Positions 23,350 to 33,637 of a stretch of DNA of 64,000 bases are shown here, in pieces. The translations under genes and the position numbers were made by a program. Source of the DNA: Pseudeuparius sepicola (lineage: Eukaryota; Arthropoda; Insecta; Coleoptera; Anthribidae); assembly GCA_963920635.1 (NCBI GenBank), contig OY987298.1, forward strand, positions 123,885,735 through 123,949,734. Reading direction: 5' to 3'. Under the pieces are notes generated by a model. It was not told the DNA's origin and did no database searches. It saw only the letters and a program-made list of their open reading frames with translations. Position 1 is the stretch's first letter; every line of letters begins with the position of its first letter.

Positions 23350-23633
23350 CCTTGGACCGGGAGATAGTGACAGATTTTTGGACGTGATTTTACTCAGTAT
23401 GCCTTGCAAAGGGCATTATGTGGCACATATTCTCACAATAATAAGGTATGAATCAGAGAGTCATCCTGGGTTCTTCATGTGAAAAACTGAGTTTTCAATT
23501 ATTCGAAAAATATGCGTTTTGATATGATTTTATACAAGCTGCCATGCTTTTTATAATGAAGTTCAAATAGAAAATTCCTCGGAAAACCATAGGCAATACC
23601 GTTAGGGTGGGTCCAAAGGGCTATTATTGCCAC

Positions 23634-23920
23634 TGTTCGCGTAGAAATCGCGTAATAGGCTAATCCGGGACAATTAAGTCTGAAACTGAACTTATGTGCT
23701 ACCCGAGTGTGCCACCCATGGTGGAATCAAGGCGCTTGCGCGTCCATGACAGAACGAACTAGGAGCGAGCGCGCAGAAGCGAAGCAGTTGCGAGGAAGTC
23801 GACATGAAGTCGCGAGAGCGTCGTTGACAAAACCACTCAATGTAAGTACCGGCGTTTGTTTTATCCGTTGATCAAGAGAAATACAGTCCGCGAGCGTAGA
23901 TCGTTTATTAAGACCCACCA
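23634..23920 (+). repeat. 5' LTR of the BEL/Pao element
   Basis: 287 bp, TG...CA. It matches the 3' LTR at 285 of 287 positions. The strand of transcription follows from the pol frame. No clear TATA box was assigned. Confidence 0.95.
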
Positions 23921-23922
23921 TT

Positions 23923-23940
23923 TGGTCCATACGAGACGGA
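23923..23940 (+). promoter_or_regulatory. Probable tRNA primer-binding site
   Basis: TGGTCCATACGAGACGGA starts two bases after the 5' LTR. It begins with TGG, as expected for pairing with a tRNA CCA end. The tRNA species was not identified. Confidence 0.6.
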
Positions 23941-24375
23941 TTGAGTGGTTTTGTTTCGTGACTGAACGGGCCGGCAAGATCGTGTCGGGCGCGTAAGAAC
24001 AAGCTCGAGATCGCGAGTTTTGACCGTTACAAGTATTCGTGAAAGACCTACGCCACGGCGGGCGGAGACCACCGCGTCGATCGTGAAAAGTGCGTTTGTC
24101 TTCGAGCGTAAACACAGGACCGTGTGTAAACAGATCATGTGTGGACAAAGGTAGGAGCATTCCATTATTATCACTTCCGGATAGCGCTACCGTGGAGCGT
24201 TCGGTAGATCGGTAGAAGATCGAATTGAGTGTTATGAACTGAACACTAGGTTAGATCAGATTAGTTAGAACTTAGATCGTGAAAACTGATTAGAATCGTT
24301 GTGATCGTGTTGATCGGATCGTGATCAAATTGCTGAACTCTTGAACGTGATCTTTGAACTTTAATAACTGTAAAA

Positions 24376-27300
24376 ATGGCGAAAGAATTACAAAAAATGT
24401 AAAATAAGCGTACTACGTTAAATAGTCAGTTAATTAGGTTTGAAAATTTTATAGACAATTTTGAAGAAGCACAATTAGTCCAACTACCAGAACGCATAGG
24501 GAAATGTGAGGTTTTATGGGACATTTTTGCTGAAAATCAGCTAGAAATAGAGGTACTAGATAGATCAGAACGTGAAGTACAAGAATGCATAGACTTTGAA
24601 GAGAGATATTTTAGGGTTATTGGTAGGGCAAAGGATCTTTTGAAAAAATCTGTTAAAAAGGATGAACCTATACAAAACCAAGAGCATCATGCGAATGTGA
24701 ACATGCCGATAGCTTCGGATAGGCGTGTTAGACTACCCGTGATAGATTTACCGCGTTTTTTTGGTGATTCTGAAAAATTGATGTCTTTCTATGATTCATT
24801 TTATAGCTTGATAGATAGAGACACATCACTGGATCAAGTGCAGAAGTTTCATTACCTAAAGGGGTGTCTCAGGGGTGAAGCTTTGGACATTATAAGCAAC
24901 TTAGAAGCTTCAGCGCTGAACTATGAAGTAGCTTGGACCTTGTTAAAAGAGAACTACGAAAACAAGAAGATCATAATCCACAACTATATTCGAGACTTGT
25001 TTGAAGTCGCACCTGTAGTAAAGGAGTCTCTTGTTGGCTATACCAAACTACGTGATGATGTCAAGAAAAGTCTGAGGGCATTAAAGGCTTTAGGACAACC
25101 TACAGACCAGTGGGATGCATTACTGGTTTATATGGTATCTAATAAGCTGAATTACAAGGCCAAACGTGACTGGGAAGATTTGAATACTTCAAAGGATACT
25201 CTGGCATCAATGGAGGAATTGTTTGAATTTTTAACACGACGTTGTCAGTTATTGAGGTCTTTGGAAATGAAAAATCGCCAAGGGAAACCGGGTGACACCG
25301 AATCAAGTCGACGATCGGGAGCCATGAACAGTGGCAAAGGTGCACGAAGTTTACATGTAGCTGGAAATGCAGCTGACTCGCAAGCCAATGAAGCTAGTAA
25401 CGAGCGTCATAGTGCTTACTCTTGCTACTTTTGCAAGGAAAGACACGGATTATATCAATGTTCGAAATTCCAAGAACTATCGATTAAAAATAAGTACGAT
25501 GAACTTAAAAGGTTGAAGGTTTGCGTAAACTGTTTACGCAAAGGACATGCACTACAAGATTGCGTTGCATCAAGATGTAGGACATGCAAGGAAAAACATC
25601 ACTCATCTTTGTATCGTGATCAAGGTCAAGCAGTAACTAAGGCTTCAAACAGTACTATGCACTGTATTCAAACGCAGGTGCGTTCAGAACCTCACTCAGA
25701 ACGGAATGAAGATAAGGAGCGATTTGACCAAGTTTCAAGGACATTTACATCGCAAGCTACTATTCTAGCAACGGCACGCATTCATATCTTAGATATAAAT
25801 GGCCAGAAACACGAGTGCAGAGTATTGCTAGATAACGGTAGTACTTCAAACTTTATTTCTACAGAACTTTGTAGAAGATTACAGTTACCATCATGCAAGT
25901 TAGACCTAACAGTATATGGTATCAAGCAAAGTGAGATTGCAATATCAGAACGTACTCGAGCATGTGTACAATCAAGAATCAATGACTTTCAACTAGATTT
26001 AAATTTTCTAGTGATCGACAAGATAACAGGTGATGTTCCTAGTGAACCTTTGCACAAGGAAGACATACTTGTTCCGAACAACTGCAAGCTGGCAGATGAG
26101 ACATACTACAAACCAGACAAGGTAGATATTCTGTTGGGCAATGCAGTGTACTACAACATAATATGCAATGGCCTTAAGAGGTTAGGAAGGAAGAAACCTG
26201 TCCTTCAAAGAACACAATTTGGCTGGATCGTAGCTGGAGAAGTTCAGAACGTGGAACGAAAGAGGACTAGACCGCTAGATAGGTTTGTTGGTCACTTACT
26301 AGTAGATTTGCAAAGATTTTGGGAGATCGAAGAAGTTGAAAAACCCAAACCAAAGAATCAAGAAGACGAACGATGTGAAAAGGAGTTCGCAATGACACAT
26401 ACTAGAAGGCAGGATGGGCATTTTGTAGTAAGGTACCCAATGCAGAAAGAAGAGCAGTGTTTAGGTGATTCACGAGAAATAGCATTGAAAAGACTGCAAT
26501 CAATGGAAGCTAAATTTAGAAAAGATCAAGAACTGAAGGAAAGGTATACAGACTTCATAGCAGATTATGAGCGACGAGGTCACATGAGGTTAGTGACACA
26601 AAAGGAACGAGAGCAAGAGAAGATTCAACCAAACTATTTACCACACCATTCTGTTTACAAAACATCGAGTACTACAACGCAGCTTCGCGTAGTTTTCGAT
26701 GCGAGCGCTAAGACAGACTCTGGATGGAGTTTAAATGACATCCTATCAACTGGACCGAAGATACAAGATGATCTAGTGAACATTGTTATCAGGTTTAGAC
26801 AACATGCTTATGTCATGACAGCTGACGTAGCTAAGATGTTCAGACAAGTGTATATAAGTCCAGATCAATGCCATCTGCAACGAATATTGTGGAGATCAAG
26901 CAGTGAAGAACCGATTAAGGAATATGAACTTATGACGGTCACGTATGGGACAGCAGCGGCGCCGTACTTGGCTACGAGATGTCTCCAAGAGATAGCAATT
27001 GAGAATCAAGCGAAACACCCATTAGTTGCTCAAGAGATAATGCATAGCTTCTATATGGATGATATCTTGACGGGAGCTAGCACAGTACAAGAAGCTAGAG
27101 CACTCAAAAACAAGTTGATCGAGTTACTGTCGTCTGGAGGTTTCGAACTACGCAAATGGCGTTCTAACAACTCATCGATCGTGGAGCAGGAATCGGGTTC
27201 CACAGAATTCTATATCAAGGATGACAAGGAAACAAGAACACTTGGACTCACCTGGGATGCAGAACAGGATGTGTTTAAATTTGATATAACAATACACCCA

Positions 27301-28251
27301 TCGCCAGCTGTGACCAAGAGAACTGTATTAGGAAGTATATCAAGAATTTATGATCCACTAGGATTAGTGGGACCGGTGATCGTACAAGCGAAGGTTATGA
27401 TTCAAACTTTGTGGAAGATGAAGTTGGAATGGGATCAGGCACTTCCACCGGACTTGGAACGTGAATGGTTGAACTACAAGGCGGAACTTACAAGTCTGCA
27501 AGACGTCAAGATCGCTAGAAGAGTTATATGCCTCAATCCCACACAGGTGGAGATACATGGGTTCTCAGATGCCTCGGAGACAGCTTTCGGAGCATGCGTC
27601 TACATCCGATCGACAGATGAAGATAAGAACCATCATGTTCATCTTCTATGCAGCAAATCAAGAGTAGCACCAGTCAAAAGTAGAACACTTCCACAGTTGG
27701 AGCTATGTGGCGCTGTTCTTTTGGTGAGACTAGTTGAGACTGTCAATGCATCACTGACGTGCAATGTCAACAGAACGTTTTATTGGTGTGATTCAATGAT
27801 CGTACTGAGCTGGATTGCTGCAGAAGCGTCAACCTGGAAGACATTCGTGGCAAACAGAGTCGGAGAAATTCAGAGAGCGAGCGAAATACATCAGTGGAGA
27901 CATGTGAGGAGCGAACATAATCCTGCTGACGTGATATCAAGAGGAATGACTCCGAAGAAATTAGCAGAATGCAGACAGTGGTGGCAAGGACCAACATTTC
28001 TGAAGCAAGAAATAGAAGAATGGCCTGCTGTACCGACGGTAATAACAAATTTACCAGATAGAAAGGTCAGTAAACAAAAGCACCTGACCTTGACACTGAA
28101 CATGACAGAACTTACGATGTTCGAAAGATACTCATCATACCGAAGGTTACAACATGTAGTAGCTTGGATGGAACGTTTCAAGCACAATGCTCTCAAGAAA
28201 AACCCAAGGATGAGTGGAACTTTATCAACTTCAGAACTGAAGCAAGCATAA
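24376..28251 (+). pseudogene. BEL/Pao Gag-protease-RT-RNase H frame, with early stop
   Basis: The likely initiator is ATG at 24376 (MAKELQKM), but codon 9 is TAA (24400-24402). The same frame then stays open for about 1280 codons to TAA at 28249-28251. Counting from 24640, a DUF1759-type Gag region spans about residues 30-200. Zinc knuckles are near 261 (CYFCKERHGLYQC) and 295 (CVNCLRKGHALQDC). The protease motif LLDNGSTSNF is near 398. Reverse transcriptase has motif A Asp (TADVAKMF) near 729 and YMDDIL at 805-810. RNase H has GFSDASETAFGACVY with Asp near 977. The frame ends just after SELKQA, where the family normally continues into a linker and integrase. Confidence 0.9.
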
Positions 28252-28252
28252 C

Positions 28253-29441
28253 ATATGATCAGAAACATCAAATAGTTTTGCCTAAGAACCATAGGTTAAC
28301 AGAACTTATAATACTTCATGAACACCTCAAGAACTTGCATGCAGGACGTCAAACACTGTTAGCAACGATCAGATCCAAATTTTGGGTTATCTCAGGTGTC
28401 AGTACAGTCAAACGAGTTTTAAGCAAGTGTATCGTCTGCTTCCGAACAAGACCGAAGGAATTTCAACACCGTATGGGAGATCTGCCAGAATCGCGTGTTA
28501 CCCCTTCAAGACCATTCAGCATTTGTGGAATTGACTATGCTGGTCCATTTGAGGTAAAGGTACATAAAATCCGAGGACACAAAAAACTCAAGGCCTATCT
28601 GTGCATCTTTATTTGCTTCGCAACTAAGGCGTGCCACCTTGAAGTAGTGCCGGACTTGAGTACAGACGCATTCTTGAATGCACTGAAACGATTTGTTGGT
28701 CGACGAGGAAGATGTTCGGTGATCTACTCAGACAATGCGACTAACTTTACAGGAGCGAATAATTACTTACATGAAGTTCATGAGTTTTTACAGAACAAGG
28801 CTAATCAAGAACAGATTCAAGATTATCTCGCAGAGAATTCCATAGAATGGAGATTCATACCAGCAAGATCCCCACACTTTGGTGGTCTGTGGGAGAGTGC
28901 AGTAAAACTAGCCAAGTACTATTTAAGGAGAGTTATTGGAGAAACCGTTTTGACCTTTGAGGAGTTATGCACATTAACGACACAAGTAGAATCTTGTTTG
29001 AACTCCAGACCGATAACACCTCTATCAAATGATCCACTAGACAACTCATTTTTAACACCAGGACATTTCCTGATTGGGACGTCATTGAGTGCGTTACCAG
29101 ATCATGACTATCGTGACCACAAGATAAATAGACTATCGAGATATCAGCTGATGACTCAGATGTTCCAGTCATTCTGGACCAGTTGGTCAAGAGACTACTT
29201 GAATCATTTACAGCAGCGTTACAAGTGGAAGAGCAATGGTACAGTACCGAAGATAAACTCAGTGGTACTTATACAAGATGATAACCTACCCCCTCTAAGA
29301 TGGAAATTGGGTCGTATAACTAAACTATACACCGGAACGGATGGGATAAGTCGAGTCGCCGACGTTAAAACTCAGAGTGGCATCCTAAAACGAGCAATTC
29401 GCAGACTCTGCCCTCTACCGTCCGATGAGTCCAAGCCCTAA
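28253..29441 (+). pseudogene. BEL/Pao integrase and C-terminal domain, out of frame with the RT part
   Basis: The open frame formally begins at ATG 28164, but recognisable homology starts after the first frame's stop, at about SITYDQKHQIVLP. Numbered from 28164, a zinc-binding HHCC site is formed by H52, H59, C89 and C92. The integrase core shows D124 (GIDYAGPF), a second Asp near 190 (YSDNATNF) and Glu near 243 (WESAVKLAK). The tail WKLGRITKLYTGTDG with ADVKTQSG is the DUF5641-type C terminus. The frame lies in another register from the RT frame, and the usual linker between them is missing. This fits a small internal deletion that also shifted frame. Confidence 0.9.
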
Positions 29442-29557
29442 TAGTGAATCATTGAACATTGTATTCTAGTAGTAGGTTATTTTAATGTACAGTTAGTTGT
29501 AGATGATAGGTTAGTAGTGTTAAATCTTGTGTTAAGTGTTTGAGAGTAGCGAGCTCT

Positions 29558-29571
29558 CAAGGCGGGCGGGA
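29558..29571 (+). promoter_or_regulatory. Probable polypurine tract
   Basis: The purine-rich AAGGCGGGCGGGA immediately before the 3' LTR is in the position of the plus-strand primer. Confidence 0.6.
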
Positions 29572-29858
29572 TGTTCGCGTAGAAATCGCGTAATAAGCTA
29601 ATCCGGGACAATTAAGTCTGAAACTGAACTTATGTGCTACCCGAGTGTGCCACCCATGGTGGAATCAAGGCGCTTGCGCGTCCATGACAGAACTAACTAG
29701 GAGCGAGCGCGCAGAAGCGAAGCAGTTGCGAGGAAGTCGACATGAAGTCGCGAGAGCGTCGTTGACAAAACCACTCAATGTAAGTACCGGCGTTTGTTTT
29801 ATCCGTTGATCAAGAGAAATACAGTCCGCGAGCGTAGATCGTTTATTAAGACCCACCA
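29572..29858 (+). repeat. 3' LTR of the BEL/Pao element
   Basis: 287 bp, nearly identical to the 5' LTR. It is followed by the GCCAC target duplication and the remainder of the giant foldback arm. Confidence 0.95.
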
Positions 29859-30457
29859 GCCACGTGATCTTGTATTTTAATAATTAATTTTTCCACGTTT
29901 CTGAACAGGCTGCCAATGAGAAGTATGCAAGAATTTATTATTATGAAAATGCTGAAAAAAGGATGGCATACCTTTCGCACATGTCCAAGTACACTTTACA
30001 TCGAATAACTCGTTTAAATGATTAAATAACATTCAATTTAAACAGTACTTGGACATGCGCGAAAGGTATGCCATCCTTTTTTCAGCATTTTCATAATAAG
30101 AACTTGCATACTTCTCATTGGCAGCCTGTTCAGAAACGTGGAAAAATTAATTATTAAAATACAAGATCCCGTGGCAATAATAGCCCTTTGGACCCACCCT
30201 AACGGTATGTCTATGGTTTTCCGAGGAATTTTCTATTTGAACTTCATTATAAAAAACATGGCAGCCTGTATAAAATCATATCAAAACGCATATTTTTCGA
30301 ATAATTGAAAACTCAGTTTTTCACATGAAGAACCCAGGATGACTTTCTGATTCATACCTTATTATTGTGAGAATATGTGCCACATAATGCCCTTTGCAAG
30401 GCATACTGAGTAAAATCACGTCCCAAAATCTGTCACTATCTCCCGGTCTATCTACCC

Positions 30458-31213
30458 AGTTAGCGTTTTATGATATTCATTAAAATGGGAAGTCCGATTT
30501 ACGTGACTGTTTCAGAAAAGGACAATTAATTGCCTAAGGACTATACCATGACTCTCTACAGTTGTTTATATGCACTGGTCTACGCAAACGTAAGTAAGGA
30601 TAAAACATTCGTCGCTGGAATGACGGTGTTGATTTTTGGTTCCGATTTTACTCCGTTTTAGGTTCGAAGGAGGGAAAAGGCGATGATACATAGGAGGAAG
30701 GAATTTTTGGGAGAGAAAACACCTTACCGTATATCAAACAAAATATTGCGAAAACAAAAAAAATCTGAAGCGCCAGCCGCGCACTTAGGCAAGTGCGCGG
30801 CCTTCTAAACCGGCACTGACACAATGACTTCCATTAGGTCGCAAAAAAATGGCCCACTCGTCGTCGAAACTCTCGGCATGTAGGATCTCCTCATTTCTGT
30901 GGTATTTCTGTTTTAAAAACCTGAATCTGAATCTAAGCTCTGTATAATTTCTACAGAACGACTCACCTAAAACTCCCCTGTTTCATATCTCAGCATAATG
31001 AAATGAGATAAGTATTTTAGTTCCGTAAAAAAATCTGTTCGAAGCTCGAAGATTTTATTCGTAGGCTCAAATTGGATTTTTCTGTTGCAAATTCTAGATG
31101 GGGCTGCGGTCGAAAGAAATATTTCGTTCTCACTGACCTTGAAGAATGGTATATCCGTATTGTCCTTCAATTTTAAGCAAATTGTGTACTATGAACAAAT
31201 TTTGAAAAATAAA
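30458..31213. other. Intron, no gene recognised
   Basis: Unique-looking sequence with a short GC-rich patch at 30760-30810 (GCCAGCCGCGCACTTAGG and its partial inverse). No transposon ends or exon signatures were seen. Confidence 0.4.
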
Positions 31214-31615
31214 TAGTTTTTAGATATCGCACTTTGAGTTGGCAGTGCATGCGTGTGCAAGATCTGTGTTAAATAATCCTGTAATTATTTCCAAAACTAA
31301 AAACGAAACTGGTACAGCAAAACACAATGAATTAATAAAACTATTTTCAAATTTTCATTAAGTTGCTTTTGTTTTGGCCTAGCAAAGCCTATATAGGTAA
31401 AATAGACAAATTCTTAGTCTTCGCCCATATCTTTGACCATTTTGCGTTTAAAATTACAAAAAACTATGTGACATTAGGAGAGTGGTAATAACTCCTCAAA
31501 AAACTGGTTTATCGGTTTTAGTTTTGGAAATAATCTTAGAATTTTCTACGAGGTACCTATAGATTTTGCACATGTAATGCACTGCCAACATCAAAATGCA
31601 ATAACTAAAAAACTC
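31214..31615. repeat. Foldback element (about 400 bp)
   Basis: The left arm AGTTTTTAGATATCGCACTT with TTGGCAGTGCAT, GTGCAARATCT and TTATTTCCAAAACTAAAA returns inverted at 31500-31615. The arms are about 100-120 bp and diverged. The centre has no coding frame. Confidence 0.65.
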
Positions 31616-32124
31616 AAAAGATTCAAATCGAAGAAGACAAATCGTGCAAATTTCCAATTCTAAACTTTACTTCCCTCCAAAAACAAACAGAGCAAACAGA
31701 ATAGGCGGCCTGATGCCATTCGACATAGGGATTCGGGGATATAGATTTTTAGCGTATTGGCGCTGAAACCGAATTAAATCGCGCCATTTGCATTCATATT
31801 TCACCGGCGAAAGTCTCCCAAACGTCCAACACCTCCGAATATCTATATTCCACGTCCGCCCGAGTATCCGCAGTCAGTGAGCCATACTGGCCATCCGGTG
31901 GGAATATATTGTTCGGAGTGATTTTTTTACTAATACGTATATCAGTTACATAATAAACGCGTTAACAAGTGTGTTTTAGTGTTAATAAGTAAAAGTCTGT
32001 AAATGAATAGTTTGAAAAGTTTCAGTTTCACTTCAAAATCTTAAATGGCAACGAGCACTTGTATTACATCGCTGATATGCTCTTGAAACTTTAAATTATT
32101 ACCATTGAATAAACAACTTATTTC
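31616..32124. other. Intron, TE-poor moderately GC-rich island
   Basis: 31690-31920 is less AT-rich than its surroundings and free of recognised repeats, with words such as ACCGAATTAAATCGCGCC and TTTGCATTCATATTTC. It has no coding frame with splice borders and is a possible conserved regulatory element. Confidence 0.3.
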
Positions 32125-33637
32125 TACAGGGTGGGCCAAATTGGACACTTTTAAAGGGAAACTCCTATTTTTGACAGACATAGACGAAAACTGATATCAG
32201 TGTCTGAGGCTCATTCTTTATGATCCGCAGATCGATATATGTCACCGTTATTGAGTTACAGGGCGTTTTTCGAAAATGTGTGTTTTCGAAAAGTGGCCTT
32301 AACTTTTTTCGGCTTGAAAATTTTGGGTTTCTGTAAACACATTCATAAAGCACTTTTTTACGTAGAATCCAATGCTGCTCCAACTTTTTTTTGCAAGTCA
32401 ATTGTTTAAGAGTTACCGATGAAAAAAAAATTTTTTTAATGGAACACCCTGTATATTTTTGTATTTTTTAATAGAGCAAAAAATTACCATTCCAAAAATA
32501 TATAGCAATTAATGGTTTACTTAAGTAGTTATCAATTACTAATAGCTTTTATGATTTCATGTGTATAAATTGGAAGTGCCCTTTCAACAAGTAGGCTTTG
32601 GACGGTGAGACAATGAAACAATCGTGGAAAAATGTTTACTGTTACCTGTTAAATTTTCAGTTAAGCTGTTTAGGCAGTGTAAAGCTTTTTCTATTTTTGT
32701 GTAATTTATAAACTTTATAACATACCTACCCACAATGAAATTTGAAAGTTATGAAAAATGGGATATGATTATACAATCCGGGGAAAATGCAGATGCAATG
32801 ACCAATTTATACTACGAACGGTAGCCAGAGAGAAGACATCCTTTCAATTCAAGGACATTTTTGCAAAATTGCGACACAATTTGATTGACAGTGGGCATTC
32901 TGAAAAGGATAGGCCGAAGTGGTACGAGTTAAACTGAGATAGACATTTTCCCCGGATTGTATAAAACAGACTATCATATCCCATTTTTCATAACTTTCAA
33001 ATTTCGTTGTATTGTATGTTATAAAGTGTATAAATTACACAAAAATAGAAAAATCTTTACATTGCCTAAACAGCTTAAATGAAAATTCTCAGGCAACAGT
33101 AAACATTTTTTCAAGATTGTTTCATTGTCTCACCGTCCCAAGCCTACTAGTTGGAAGGGCGCGCTTCCAATTATTACACATGAAATCATCATAAAAGCTA
33201 TTAGTAATTGATAACTACTGAAGTAAATCATTAAGTGTTATATATTTTTTGAATGGTAATTTTTTGCTCTATTAAAAAATGTAAACATATACTGGGTGTT
33301 CCATTTAAAAAATATTTTTTTTCATCGGTAACCCTTAAACAATTAACTTGAAAAAAACTGTACTAGCAGCATTGGATTCTGCGTAAAAAAGTGCTTTAGG
33401 AATGTTTTTACAGAAATACAAAATTTTTAACCCGAAAAAAGTTACGGCCACTTTTCGAAAACGCACATTTTCGAAAAACGCCCTGTAACTCAAGAACGGT
33501 CACAGATATCGATTTGCGGCTTTCGCCATTAAGTTTATCATAAAAAATGAGCCTCAGACATCGATATCAGTTTTCGTCTATCTCCGTCAAAAACAGGAGT
33601 TTCCCTTTAAAAATGTCCAATTTGGCCCACCCTGTAC
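32125..33637. mobile_element. Foldback built from two 5' ends of a TACAGGGTG transposon
   Basis: The outer termini TACAGGGTGGGCCAAATTGG return inverted at 33618-33637. The arms are about 600 bp each and also contain inner GGAACACCCTGTATAT termini (near 32440 and 33293). The centre holds the start of a transposase reading frame (32735-32939), and the first codons of that frame recur inverted in the right arm (about 32950-33010). The element therefore looks like two copies of the 5' end of one transposon joined head to head. Confidence 0.85.
32735..32939 (+). pseudogene. N-terminal fragment of a DUF4817-type transposase
   Basis: From ATG 32735 the frame reads MKFESYEKWDMIIQSGENAD, then AMTNLYYERxPERRHPFNSR with a stop at x, and a later stop near 32874. 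The YEKWDMI...GENADA...YYER.PERRHP pattern matches the DUF4817 helix-turn-helix at the start of many insect DDE transposases. It lies in the loop of the foldback at 32125-33637 and is a dead fragment. Confidence 0.8.

Larger units (their letters stand above)
23634..29858 (+). mobile_element. BEL/Pao LTR retrotransposon, full length
   Basis: A 6.2-kb element with 287-bp LTRs beginning TGTTCGCG and ending ACCCACCA, flanked by an exact 5-bp duplication, GCCAC (23629-23633 and 29859-29863). The polyprotein order is Gag (DUF1759 type), zinc knuckles, aspartic protease, reverse transcriptase, RNase H, integrase with HHCC zinc site, and a DUF5641-type C terminus, which is characteristic of BEL/Pao. 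The two LTRs differ at only two positions (23658/29596 and 23756/29694), so insertion was recent. The coding region nevertheless has two lesions (codon 9 stop and a deletion/frameshift near 28250), so this copy is probably not autonomous. Confidence 0.95.
22810..30457. mobile_element. Giant foldback element split by a foldback and a BEL/Pao retrotransposon
   Basis: The outer ends GGGTAGA (22810) and TCTACCC (30451-30457) bound two long inverted arms. ACCGGGAGATAGTGACAG and everything to GGGCTATTATTGCCAC on the left (23350-23633) returns inverted at 30171-30440. The arms continue inward past the retrotransposon (29864-29998 against about 30035-30170) around a centre near 30017. The left arm is interrupted by the foldback at 22817-23349 and by the BEL/Pao element. 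Without insertions the foldback would be about 0.9 kb. A possible 3-bp AGT duplication flanks it. Confidence 0.8.
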
